In this document: positions 18,608 through 27,275 of the stretch, in pieces
Layout of the letters: every line of letters starts with the position of its first letter
How positions within the stretch are numbered: position 1 is the first letter of the stretch
Assembly: GCF_026343295.1 (NCBI RefSeq)
Contig: NZ_JAPELY010000002.1
Span: forward strand, 372,001-436,000
Source: Streptomyces sp. NBC_00083
GTDB taxonomy: Bacteria > Actinomycetota > Actinomycetes > Streptomycetales > Streptomycetaceae
DNA length: 64,000 nucleotides
Direction of reading: 5' to 3'
Notes under the pieces: generated by a model
Told to the model about the DNA's origin: nothing
Seen by the model: the letters and a program-made list of their open reading frames with translations, nothing else
Database searches by the model: none
Made by a program: the position numbers and the translations under genes

Positions 18608-20284
18608 GTGAGTGTGCTGAACTACTACGCCGGAGGCCCGGCGTGGCACATCAGTACGCTTCCCGGCTTCCCCGGAAGCTCCCCGCCCCCCTGCTCCTGC
18701 CCACGAGGAGAGTGCGCCATCAACGCGTCCAGCCCTCCCGCCGTCGAACTGCGCGGCATCACCAAACGATTCCCCGGTGTCGTCGCCAACAAGGACATCG
18801 ACATCACCGTCCGCAAGGGCACCGTGCACGCCCTGTGCGGTGAGAACGGCGCCGGCAAGTCGACCCTGATGAAGATCCTCTACGGCATGCAGAAGCCGGA
18901 CGAGGGCACCATCACCATCGACGGCACCCAGGCCTCCTTCTCCAGCCCCGCGGACGCCATCGCGCTCGGCATCGGCATGGTCCACCAGCACTTCATGCTG
19001 GCCGACAACCTGACCGTCCTGGAGAACGTCGTCCTGGGCGGCGAGAAGCTGTACGGCATCGGCGCCAAGGCCCGCGCCAAGATCAAGGAGATCTCCGACG
19101 CGTACGGCCTCGGGGTCCGCCCCGACGTCCTCGTCGAGGACCTCGGCGTCGCCGACCGCCAGCGCGTGGAGATCCTCAAGGTCCTCTACCGCGGCGCGCG
19201 CACCCTCATCCTCGACGAGCCGACCGCGGTCCTCGTCCCGCAGGAGGTCGAGGCGCTCTTCGACAACCTGCGCGAGCTCAAGGCCGAGGGCCTGACCGTC
19301 ATCTTCATCTCGCACAAGCTCGGCGAAGTCCTCTCCGTCGCCGACGAGATCACGGTGATCCGGCGCGGCACCACGGTCGGCACCGCCGACCCCCGCACGA
19401 CCACCACCAAGCAGCTCGCCGAGCTGATGGTGGGCAGCGAGCTGCCCTCGCCCGAGACCCGCGAGTCGACCGTCACCACGACGCCGATGCTCCGGGTCGA
19501 GGGGTTGCGCCTCGCCGCCACCGACCCCGACGGGATGGTGCGCGAAGTGCTGTCCTCGGTCTCCTTCACCATCCACAAGGGTGAGGTGCTCGGCATCGCC
19601 GGCGTCGAGGGCAACGGCCAGGCCGAGCTCGTCGAGGCCATCATGGGCATGCGCATCCCCGACGGCGGCGTCATCACGCTCGACACCACCGACATCTCGA
19701 CGGCTCCGACGCGCAAGCGCCGTGAGAGCGGCGTCGGCTACATCCCCGAGGACCGCCACCGCCACGGCCTGCTCCTGGAAGCGCCGCTGTGGGAGAACCG
19801 CATCCTCGGCCACGTCACCGAGAGGCCCAACTCCAAGGGCGCCCTCCTCGACAACAAGGCCGCCCGCCACGACACCGAGCGGATCGTGCGCGAGTACGAC
19901 GTGCGCACTCCCGGCATCGAGGTCACCGCGGCGTCGCTGTCCGGCGGCAACCAGCAGAAGCTGATCGTCGGCCGCGAGATGAGCCACAACCCCAAGCTGC
20001 TGATCGCCGCGCACCCCACCCGGGGCGTCGACGTCGGCGCGCAGGCGCAGATCTGGGACCAGATCCGCGAGGCCCGCCGTGAGGGCCTCGCCGTGCTGCT
20101 GATCTCCGCCGACCTGGACGAGCTGATCGGCCTGTCCGACACCCTGCGGGTGATGTACCGGGGCCGTCTGGTCGCCGACGCCGACCCCGCCACGATCACC
20201 CCCGAGGAACTGGGCTCCGCCATGACCGGTGCCGCCAGCGGCCACCTGGAGCACCAGCAGAACACTGGGGGAGAGGACCGATGA
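18608..20284 (+). CDS. Nucleoside ABC transporter ATPase (two fused ATP-binding domains)
   Basis: RbsA-like ATPase with tandem domains. Domain 1 has Walker A GENGAGKST and Walker B LILDEPTAVLVP. Domain 2 has the degenerate Walker A GVEGNGQAE, the signature LSGGNQQK and ISADLDELIGLSD, as usual for sugar and nucleoside importers. It powers uptake with the two permeases that follow. Start unresolved: GTG 18608 has only GGAG 10 nt away and adds an odd Pro/Cys-rich leader. The conserved domain begins at 18719, an ATC codon with a near-ideal GAGGAG 8 nt upstream, giving about 521 residues. Its stop overlaps the next start (ATGA). Confidence 0.9.
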   Translation: MSVLNYYAGGPAWHISTLPGFPGSSPPPCSCPRGECAINASSPPAVELRGITKRFPGVVANKDIDITVRKGTVHALCGENGAGKSTLMKILYGMQKPDEGTITIDGTQASFSSPADAIALGIGMVHQHFMLADNLTVLENVVLGGEKLYGIGAKARAKIKEISDAYGLGVRPDVLVEDLGVADRQRVEILKVLYRGARTLILDEPTAVLVPQEVEALFDNLRELKAEGLTVIFISHKLGEVLSVADEITVIRRGTTVGTADPRTTTTKQLAELMVGSELPSPETRESTVTTTPMLRVEGLRLAATDPDGMVREVLSSVSFTIHKGEVLGIAGVEGNGQAELVEAIMGMRIPDGGVITLDTTDISTAPTRKRRESGVGYIPEDRHRHGLLLEAPLWENRILGHVTERPNSKGALLDNKAARHDTERIVREYDVRTPGIEVTAASLSGGNQQKLIVGREMSHNPKLLIAAHPTRGVDVGAQAQIWDQIREARREGLAVLLISADLDELIGLSDTLRVMYRGRLVADADPATITPEELGSAMTGAASGHLEHQQNTGGEDR

Positions 20285-21405
20285 AGAAGCTCATCTCCCG
20301 GATCGACAAGGAGAAGCTGCTCCTCGCGATCGCGGCCCCCGTGCTCGCGCTCGTCGCGGCCCTTGTCGTCACCGCCCTGATCATCCTGGCCACCGGCAAG
20401 AACCCGTTCCCGGCCTTCAACGACATGCTGTCGTACGGCTCGGCGAGCGACAGCCAGGTCTACATCCTCAACAAGGCGACGACGTACTACCTGGCGGGCA
20501 TCGCGGTGGCCATCGGCTTCCGCATGAACCTCTTCAACATCGGCGTCGACGGCCAGTACCGCCTCGCGGCGTTCCTCGCGGCCGTCGTCGGCGGCGCGAT
20601 GAGCCTGCCCGGCATCGTCCAGATCCCGATCATCATCATCGTCGCCATGCTGGTCGGCGCGATGTGGTCGGCGGTCGCGGGCATCCTCAAGGTCACCCGG
20701 GGCGTCAGCGAGGTCATCTCGACCATCATGCTGAACGCCATCGCGACCGCGATCATCGCCTATCTGCTCCAGCCCGACCGGCTCGGCCAGCTCGACGAGG
20801 CCGGCACGCTGGTCTCCACCAAGCCGCTGCCCAGCTCGTCCTGGTTCTTCACCCTGGACATGGGCCCGGCCGGCCAGCTGTGGGGCTTCATCGTCGTCGC
20901 GGTCCTGGTCGGCGTGGCGTACTGGTTCACGCTCGGCCGCACCCGCTTCGGGTTCGACCTGCGGGCCGTCGGCCAGTCCGAGTCCGCGGCCGCGGCGAGC
21001 GGCGCCAACGTCAAGAAGATGATCGTCACCAGCATGATCATCTCGGGCGCGGTGGCCGGCCTCGTCGGCATGCCGACGCTGCTCAACGACAGCCACCAGT
21101 TCGACAACAGCTTCCCGCTCGGACTCGGCTTCACCGGCATCGCCATCGCGCTGCTCGGCCGCAACAACCCGGTGGGCGTCGCGCTCGCCGCGCTGCTCTG
21201 GGGGTACCTGGAGCGCACCACCGGCCACTTCGAAGTGATCGGCTACGACAAGGAGATCCTCGGCGTGATCCAGGGCGTCATCGTCCTGTGCGTCGTGATC
21301 GCCTACGAACTCGTCCGCCGTTACGGCATCAAGCGCCAGCAGCAGCGCGTCGGCGCCGAGCTGGCCGCCCAGGCCGCCAAGACCGAGACGGAGGTGACGG
21401 CATGA
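20281..21405 (+). CDS. Nucleoside ABC transporter permease 1
   Basis: 374 residues, polytopic membrane protein of the BPD_transp_2 family (as YufP/NupP). Visible features are GIAVAIGFRMNLFNIGVDGQY (about 75-95), VTRGVSEVISTIMLNAIA and GLGFTGIAIALLGRNNPVG near 280. It forms the membrane channel with the next permease. Overlaps of four bases (ATGA) with both neighbours show tight translational coupling. Confidence 0.93.
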   Translation: MKKLISRIDKEKLLLAIAAPVLALVAALVVTALIILATGKNPFPAFNDMLSYGSASDSQVYILNKATTYYLAGIAVAIGFRMNLFNIGVDGQYRLAAFLAAVVGGAMSLPGIVQIPIIIIVAMLVGAMWSAVAGILKVTRGVSEVISTIMLNAIATAIIAYLLQPDRLGQLDEAGTLVSTKPLPSSSWFFTLDMGPAGQLWGFIVVAVLVGVAYWFTLGRTRFGFDLRAVGQSESAAAASGANVKKMIVTSMIISGAVAGLVGMPTLLNDSHQFDNSFPLGLGFTGIAIALLGRNNPVGVALAALLWGYLERTTGHFEVIGYDKEILGVIQGVIVLCVVIAYELVRRYGIKRQQQRVGAELAAQAAKTETEVTA

Positions 21406-22691
21406 GCGTCACGACCGACACGACCACGACCCCACCGCCTCCGGCCGGGGTCAAGCGGGGCAACGCCAAGCGCAAGTTCTCCCTCGCGCAGGTCCTGATG
21501 ATCATCGCGGGCGCGCTGATCCTCGTCTCCGCCGTCCGCATCATCACCGGCGCCGACCAGCTCACCAGCGAGGGCCAGATCAGCGCCGCGCTCGGCCTCG
21601 CCGTGCCGATCGGGCTCGCGGGCCTGGCCGGCCTGTGGTCCGAGCGGGCCGGCGTGGTCAACATCGGCCTCGAAGGCATGATGATCCTCGGCACCTTCGG
21701 CGCCGGCTGGGTCGGCTGGCAGTCCAGCCCCTGGCTCGGCCTGCTCGCCGGCATCGGCTTCGGTGTCCTCGGCGGTCTCGTCCACGCGGTCGCCACCATC
21801 ACCTTCGGCGTCGACCACATCGTCTCCGGTGTCGCGGTCAACCTGCTCGCGCTCGGCGTGACGCAGTACCTCGCCAAGCTCTTCTTCAACGGCGGCGAGG
21901 CCCAGGTCAAGGGCGGCAACCCCAAGCAGTCGCCGCCCGCCGACTCGCTGCCCAGCTTCAGCATCCCGGGCCTCTCCTCGGGCCTGGAGTCGATCCAGAA
22001 CCACCACTGGTTCCTGATCTCCGACCTCGCCGGCATCATCGGCGGCCTGGTCACCGAGGTCTCCTGGGTCACCGTCATCGCCGCGGCGCTCTTCGTCGGC
22101 ACCTGGTGGGTGCTGTGGAAGACCGCCTTCGGCCTGCGCCTGCGCTCCTGCGGCGAGAACCCGATCGCGGCGGAGTCGCTCGGCGTCAACGTGTACTCCT
22201 ACAAGTACGCCGCGGTCGCCATCTCCGGCGGTCTCGCCGGACTCGGCGGTGCCTTCCTCGCCCTGGTCACCTCGCACATCTACCTGGAGAACCAGACCGG
22301 CGGCCGCGGCTACATCGGCCTCGCCGCGATGATCTTCGGCAACTGGCGTCCGGGCGGACTCGCCATGGGCGCCGGCCTGTTCGGCTTCTCCGACGCGCTC
22401 CAGCTCCGCAACGGCGGCACCACCGTGCACGCCCTGCTGCTCCTGCTCGTCGTGCTCCTCGCGGTGCTCGCCGGCTGGAAGGCGTACAAGAAGGCCACGA
22501 TCCAGGCCGTGGTCAGCGCGGTGATGGCCGCGCTCATCCTGGTCTGGTACCTGGTCACCGACGACGTGCCCGGCGACTTCGTCGGCGCGACGCCGTACGT
22601 CGTGACGCTGCTGGTCCTCTCGCTCTCCGCCCAGCGTCTGCGGATGCCCAAGGCGGACGGCATGCGCTACCGGAAGGGCCAGGGCAAGTGA
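21402..22691 (+). CDS. Nucleoside ABC transporter permease 2
   Basis: 429 residues, BPD_transp_2 family (as YufQ/NupQ). It has LWSERAGVVNIGLEGMMILGTFGAGWVG (about 75-105), VDHIVSGVAVNLLALGVTQYL, CGENPIAAESLGVNVYSYKY and RGYIGLAAMIFGNWRPGG near 310. It pairs with permease 1. Starts at ATG 21402 in an ATGA overlap with permease 1, and ends in a GTGA overlap with cytidine deaminase. Confidence 0.93.
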   Translation: MSVTTDTTTTPPPPAGVKRGNAKRKFSLAQVLMIIAGALILVSAVRIITGADQLTSEGQISAALGLAVPIGLAGLAGLWSERAGVVNIGLEGMMILGTFGAGWVGWQSSPWLGLLAGIGFGVLGGLVHAVATITFGVDHIVSGVAVNLLALGVTQYLAKLFFNGGEAQVKGGNPKQSPPADSLPSFSIPGLSSGLESIQNHHWFLISDLAGIIGGLVTEVSWVTVIAAALFVGTWWVLWKTAFGLRLRSCGENPIAAESLGVNVYSYKYAAVAISGGLAGLGGAFLALVTSHIYLENQTGGRGYIGLAAMIFGNWRPGGLAMGAGLFGFSDALQLRNGGTTVHALLLLLVVLLAVLAGWKAYKKATIQAVVSAVMAALILVWYLVTDDVPGDFVGATPYVVTLLVLSLSAQRLRMPKADGMRYRKGQGK

Positions 22692-23080
22692 CGCCGACGC
22701 CCGACTGGGACGCCCTGCGGACCGCGGCGCGCGAGGCCATGTCCCGCGCGTACGCGCCGTACTCGGGCTACCCGGTCGGCGCGGCCGCCCTCGTCGACGA
22801 CGGGCGCACCGTCACCGGCTGCAATGTGGAGAACGCCTCGTACGGCATCGGCCTGTGCGCCGAGTGCGGGCTCGTCTCGGCGCTCCAGCTCTCCGGCGGC
22901 GGCCGGCTGACGCACTTCACCTGCGTCGACGGTCACGGCGACGTGCTCGTGCCGTGCGGCCGCTGCCGTCAGCTGCTCTTCGAATTCGGGGGCCCCGAGC
23001 TCCTGTTGGAGACCCCGAAGGGCATCCTCACCCTCTCGGAGATGCTGCCCCAGGCCTTCGGCCCGGACCACCTGAAGTAA
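22688..23080 (+). CDS. cdd: Cytidine deaminase
   Basis: 130 residues, the usual length of the tetrameric type. Zinc site intact: CNVENASYGIGLCAECGLVSAL (C-A-E with the catalytic Glu) and VPCGRCRQLLFEF (PCxxC). It converts cytidine and deoxycytidine to uridine and deoxyuridine. The GTG start overlaps the permease stop by four bases, so uptake and deamination are co-translated. Ends 4 bp before a strong terminator. Confidence 0.95.
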   Translation: MTPTPDWDALRTAAREAMSRAYAPYSGYPVGAAALVDDGRTVTGCNVENASYGIGLCAECGLVSALQLSGGGRLTHFTCVDGHGDVLVPCGRCRQLLFEFGGPELLLETPKGILTLSEMLPQAFGPDHLK

Positions 23081-23084
23081 CCCC

Positions 23085-23114
23085 GCGGCCCCCGCACTCC
23101 GGTGCGGGGGCCGC
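23085..23114 (+). terminator. Strong terminator after cdd
   Basis: Perfect 13-bp stem (23085-23097 with 23102-23114) and a TCCG tetraloop. It closes the transporter-cdd operon just before the deoA operator. Confidence 0.8.
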
Positions 23115-23128
23115 ACTCTCACCACCCC

Positions 23129-23142
23129 TCTATGCGCGTAGA
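23129..23142. promoter_or_regulatory. Nucleoside-regulon palindrome upstream of deoA
   Basis: TCTATGC-GCGTAGA, one mismatch to the perfect palindrome. Its right half overlaps a TAGAGT -10 candidate (23139-23144), about 40 bp before the start. Confidence 0.75.
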
Positions 23143-23183
23143 GTCGCGCAGGTACCAACGTGCACCAAGCCGGAAGGAATGCC

Positions 23184-24461
<1,278 letters not shown>

Positions 24462-24494
24462 CCTGCGCTTCTGGGCTGACGCCCACGTATGGGT

Positions 24495-24528
24495 GAACGG
24501 GACCGGTGGACCATCGCCGGTCCCGTTC
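24495..24528 (+). terminator. Terminator after deoA
   Basis: Perfect 12-bp stem (24495-24506 with 24517-24528) and a 10-nt loop. Confidence 0.65.
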
Positions 24529-24543
24529 GGCATGCTGGGCTGT

Positions 24544-24618
24544 GTGACGAACCGACGTAGGGAGACCGCCGTGAGCGCACTCAGCGTGATCGACACCGGG
24601 AGCTTCCCGGTTCGCTAG
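24544..24618 (+). CDS. Possible very small peptide ORF (15-24 residues)
   Basis: A short frame from GTG 24544 or GTG 24571 to TAG 24616-24618, ending VIDTGSFPVR. The second GTG has GGGAG six bases upstream, a good ribosome site. No homologue is recognised, and the frame could be chance or a gene remnant between the deoA terminator and the STAS gene. Confidence 0.25.
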   Translation: MTNRRRETAVSALSVIDTGSFPVR

Positions 24619-24637
24619 CCCCGTCCGCGCCCTACCG

Positions 24638-24964
24638 ATGAGTTCGGCGCGCCGATCCGGTCTCATCGGTGTGGAAGCCACCGATCCCCTGGAGCAGCCC
24701 CCTGTCCTCGTCCTCCCCGACCCCCTCACCTTCGCCGACGTCCCGCTGCTGTGCGAGCGGCTGCGCCGGCTGTACGGCGCGGGTGCCCGTGTCGTGGTGT
24801 GCGATCTCGCCGCGCTGAGCCGGGCCGACCTGGCGGCGGTCGAGGCGGTGGCGAGACTGCGGCTCACCGCGCGCCGGGCCGGGGGCCGCGTGGTGCTGCG
24901 CAACGCCGGGGCGGGGCTGGTGGCGTTGCTGGATCTGGCGGGGCTGGGGCTGGAAGCTCCGTAG
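24638..24964 (+). CDS. STAS-domain protein (anti-anti-sigma-like)
   Basis: 108 residues, essentially one STAS fold (about 20-105): VLVLPDPLTFADVPLLCERLRRL, then ARVVVCDLAALSRADLAAVEAVARLRLTARRAGG. In SpoIIAA-type antagonists the phosphorylated Ser sits in a DxS motif after the second strand; here the equivalent stretch reads DLAALSRAD, so a Ser is near but the motif is loose. No anti-sigma kinase gene is adjacent. A role in sigma-factor partner switching is a family expectation only. Confidence 0.7.
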   Translation: MSSARRSGLIGVEATDPLEQPPVLVLPDPLTFADVPLLCERLRRLYGAGARVVVCDLAALSRADLAAVEAVARLRLTARRAGGRVVLRNAGAGLVALLDLAGLGLEAP

Positions 24965-24998
24965 GCCCCGGCTCCGGCCCCGCTTTTGAAGGCCGCGC

Positions 24999-26183
24999 CT
25001 ACGTGTGCGCGTCGCCCACGGCCGGGACGGGGTGGTCCGGGGAGTCGAGCCAGGCCCGCTCACCGTCGCCGTCGACGGTCAGCCCGAACCGCTCGAACCC
25101 GGGCCGGCCCCGCGCGTCCCACCAGAGGTACGCGGCCTCCGTCTCGTCCCACAGCCTGCGGGGGCCGCTCTGCACGACCTCGAAGCGGTCCGCCCCCGGC
25201 TCGTAGTCGATGGATGCCCAGGACAGCGCGTCGGTGCTGTACGTCCACAGCGTGTACGAGCCGTCGTCGTAGCGCTCCACGCTCCAGAACGCCCCGGGCA
25301 TCTGGAGCCCGGTGACGAACTGTTCCACCCACCCGCTCAGGTCGACCGGGGAGAGGGCGGTGGTCGTCCGGGCGCCGTCGGCCGGCCACTCCTGACCGCC
25401 GAGGAAGGCGGTGTGCGGAGGCAGGACACGGCGTTGTTGGCGGAGCCGCATGAAGGCACTTGAGCGCGTGAACCGGCCGTGGGCGGTGCCGTCGCCGCCC
25501 ACTGTCAGCCTGGCGATCGCCTCGCCGCCGTACAGCGTCCCCCAAGGGGTCACGACCAGGCCGCCGGGGGATGTCTGCTCCACCCACGCCCGCGGAATCC
25601 TGCCGACCGAACAGGTGGCGACGACCCGTTTGTACGGCGCCCCACGGGCGTGGCCGAGCTGCCCGTCCCCGACGACGACGAGGGGGGACGGCCCGGCACG
25701 GCGCTGGTTCTCCTGGGCCGCCCTCGCGACCCCGGGGTCGTATTCGACGGAAACGACGTTCCCCGCGCCGAGCCGGTGCGCGAGCAGGGCGGAGGTCCAG
25801 CCCGTCCCCGTCCCGATCTCCAACACCCGCTGTCCGTCCCGCACATCGAGATCGGCCAGCATGGAGAACACCATGGAGGGCTGGGAACTGGAGCTGGAAG
25901 GGGCCCTGCCCAGGCCGTCCCCGGTATGGCTGCCGTCGTCCCACTGCGTGGTCAGCGGGATGTCGGAGTACACCGCCCGGAGCCATGCGTCCGGGTCCTT
26001 CCCGCGGTCGACCAGGGGGTTCTGCCGGGTGCCGTCAGAGATGCCCGGCCAGATGCGGTCGGGGACGAACAAGTCCCGGGGGACTGCGTGGAAGGCCGGC
26101 AGCCAGTCCGATCTCAGGGCGCCGGCAGCGACGAGCGCAGAGGCGAGCCGCGCGGGGCCCGCCCCCTCGGTGCGCGTGATCAT
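24999..26183 (-). CDS. PIMT/PCMT-like protein-aspartate methyltransferase
   Basis: 394 residues. The N-terminal half has a SAM-binding Rossmann fold of the protein-L-isoaspartate O-methyltransferase group: a helical entry region, HTGDGLGRAPSSSSSQPSMV preceding the fold, motif I VLEIGTGTGWTSALLA (about 122-137), VVSVEYDPGVARAAQ, then ATCSVGRIPRAWVEQTSPGGLVVTPWG. About 170 extra C-terminal residues, rich in Trp and Asp, are not in housekeeping PIMT. It lies 6 bp after a Gly/Ser/Asp-rich 47-residue peptide gene and ends a five-gene operon. Enlarged PIMT proteins beside short peptides modify Asp to aspartimide in RiPP pathways (imiditides, some graspetides); that role is inferred here. Confidence 0.8.
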   Translation of the reverse strand: MITRTEGAGPARLASALVAAGALRSDWLPAFHAVPRDLFVPDRIWPGISDGTRQNPLVDRGKDPDAWLRAVYSDIPLTTQWDDGSHTGDGLGRAPSSSSSQPSMVFSMLADLDVRDGQRVLEIGTGTGWTSALLAHRLGAGNVVSVEYDPGVARAAQENQRRAGPSPLVVVGDGQLGHARGAPYKRVVATCSVGRIPRAWVEQTSPGGLVVTPWGTLYGGEAIARLTVGGDGTAHGRFTRSSAFMRLRQQRRVLPPHTAFLGGQEWPADGARTTTALSPVDLSGWVEQFVTGLQMPGAFWSVERYDDGSYTLWTYSTDALSWASIDYEPGADRFEVVQSGPRRLWDETEAAYLWWDARGRPGFERFGLTVDGDGERAWLDSPDHPVPAVGDAHT

Positions 26184-26189
26184 CGGGCG

Positions 26190-26333
26190 CTACTTCTTCG
26201 CGGGGCCGGAGCCGTCGGAGGAGTTGCCGCCACTCGTCTCGGAGCCGCCGCCACCGTGGCCGCGACCGCTGTTGCTGTCGTCCTGCTGGCTGCCGCCCTG
26301 TCCGCTTCCGGTACCGCCGCCGTGCTTGGGCAT
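26190..26333 (-). CDS. 47-residue Gly/Ser-rich peptide, possible RiPP precursor
   Basis: A 47-residue peptide with an excellent ribosome site (AAGGAG six bases before ATG 26333). It has 17 Gly and 9 Ser, no Cys, no aromatic and no Leu/Ile/Val, with acidic/amide spots QQDDSNS (16-22) and NSSDGS (37-42) and a basic KK end. The Asp40-Gly41 pair is chemically prone to succinimide formation. Placed directly before the PIMT-like methyltransferase, it could be that enzyme's substrate. Alternatively it is an unstructured hypothetical protein. Real as a gene on ribosome site and operon spacing. Confidence 0.65.
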   Translation of the reverse strand: MPKHGGGTGSGQGGSQQDDSNSGRGHGGGGSETSGGNSSDGSGPAKK

Positions 26334-26370
26334 GTGCTGCTCCTTCTCTCGTGAGGACGGGGGATGGGGG

Positions 26371-26568
26371 TCAGTCGGTTCGGGTGCACGGGAGATGCCA
26401 GTAGGCGACGCGGGCCGGTCCGTCCCTGGGGGCAAGCATTCCGCGCCGGGCGGGGAGGTGGAGGGGGATCGGCTCGCGACAGGCCGGGCACGTCTCGCGC
26501 TCGGCGGTGTAGGTCACGTACTCGAACTGGGCTGTCGTGTCAGCTGACTTGGCTTCGATGGCCGTCAT
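26371..26568 (-). CDS. Small protein with CxxC motif (65 residues)
   Basis: 65 residues from ATG 26568. It contains ETCPACREPIPLHLP and, at the end, WHLPCTRTD, so three Cys and a His could form a small zinc site. No family is recognised with confidence. Third gene of the five-gene operon divergent from the XRE-TPR regulator. The upstream ribosome site is not strong. Confidence 0.6.
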   Translation of the reverse strand: MTAIEAKSADTTAQFEYVTYTAERETCPACREPIPLHLPARRGMLAPRDGPARVAYWHLPCTRTD

Positions 26569-26615
26569 CCTCGTCCTTCGGTCGTGCACCTTGTCCCTCC
26601 GGGCGGTTCGGCACC

Positions 26616-26894
26616 TCACGACTCGGTCCGCACGTCGTCGGCGGCGCGGTCGGCCAGTACGACGGCGGCCGTGTCCTGGACCGTGCGGGAGAAGACGGCG
26701 TGACCGGTGCGCGCGGTGTGCTGTTGCATGTGTTCGTCGACCTCGTTGTGGTTGCCGGTGGGGAACACCGCGAAGTGGCAGGTCCCGTGGGTGCACGTGG
26801 CCGAGATGCGGAACGACCCGTCCGGGTGGGCCATGACCCGGTACCGGGCCGGGCGTTCGTCGATCCGGTAGCGGGCCGGGCTCTCGTGGGTCAT
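26616..26894 (-). CDS. Small Cys/His-rich hypothetical protein (92 residues)
   Basis: 92 residues starting at ATG 26894, overlapping the stop of the upstream gene (ATGA). The core CTHGTCHF with several later His (EHMQQHTARTGH) resembles small Streptomyces proteins with Cys/His ligands after a beta-strand region (DUF7848-like, from memory). Function unknown; a metal-binding fold is plausible. Part of the operon ending in the PIMT-like gene. Confidence 0.65.
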   Translation of the reverse strand: MTHESPARYRIDERPARYRVMAHPDGSFRISATCTHGTCHFAVFPTGNHNEVDEHMQQHTARTGHAVFSRTVQDTAAVVLADRAADDVRTES

Positions 26895-27142
26895 GGGCGC
26901 CGCCGCCCCTCGACCGGGGTGTCGAGTACGCGTACCCGGGCCAGCTCGGCGGGCGTCGGCGGGCGCAGGGCCTCGGGCGAGGTGGCCCATCCGGCCCCGC
27001 CGCCTGGCGGGCGCAGGTACACGCTCCCCTCGAAGCGTTCCTGTACGACGCCGACTCGGTTGCCGTTCGCGGTGTCCACCGCGTACTCGGCGGGGCTTTC
27101 GGGGGCGTCCTCTGCCCGGTGCATGGTGCTGTGCACGTCCAC
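26891..27142 (-). CDS. Small hypothetical protein, first gene of the operon (83 residues)
   Basis: About 83 residues from GTG 27142, which has AAAGGA 9 nt upstream; ATG 27124 and an upstream ATG at 27196 are alternatives. The centre reads GVVQERFEGSVYLRPPGGG then WATSPEALRPPTPAEL, a compact beta-rich pattern seen in many small Streptomyces proteins located beside XRE-type regulators. Function unknown. Its 3' end overlaps the next start by four bases. Confidence 0.6.
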   Translation of the reverse strand: MDVHSTMHRAEDAPESPAEYAVDTANGNRVGVVQERFEGSVYLRPPGGGAGWATSPEALRPPTPAELARVRVLDTPVEGRRRP

Positions 27143-27275
27143 GGCGCGGTTCCTTTCTCGGTGGCCTCTCCTGTCTCTAAGCAACCGCATGACCACGCTC
27201 AGCGGTACCGTTGGTGCAGCGGAACGAATTTAGAGCGTTTAAAGCGCCTACCTGCGTGGGGAGTTGAGCGCGATC

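Noticed and set aside
24999..27142. Graspetide or lanthipeptide cluster around the methyltransferase
   Set aside because: No ATP-grasp ligase, lanthionine synthetase, protease or dedicated transporter is in the window. Only the PIMT-like enzyme remains.
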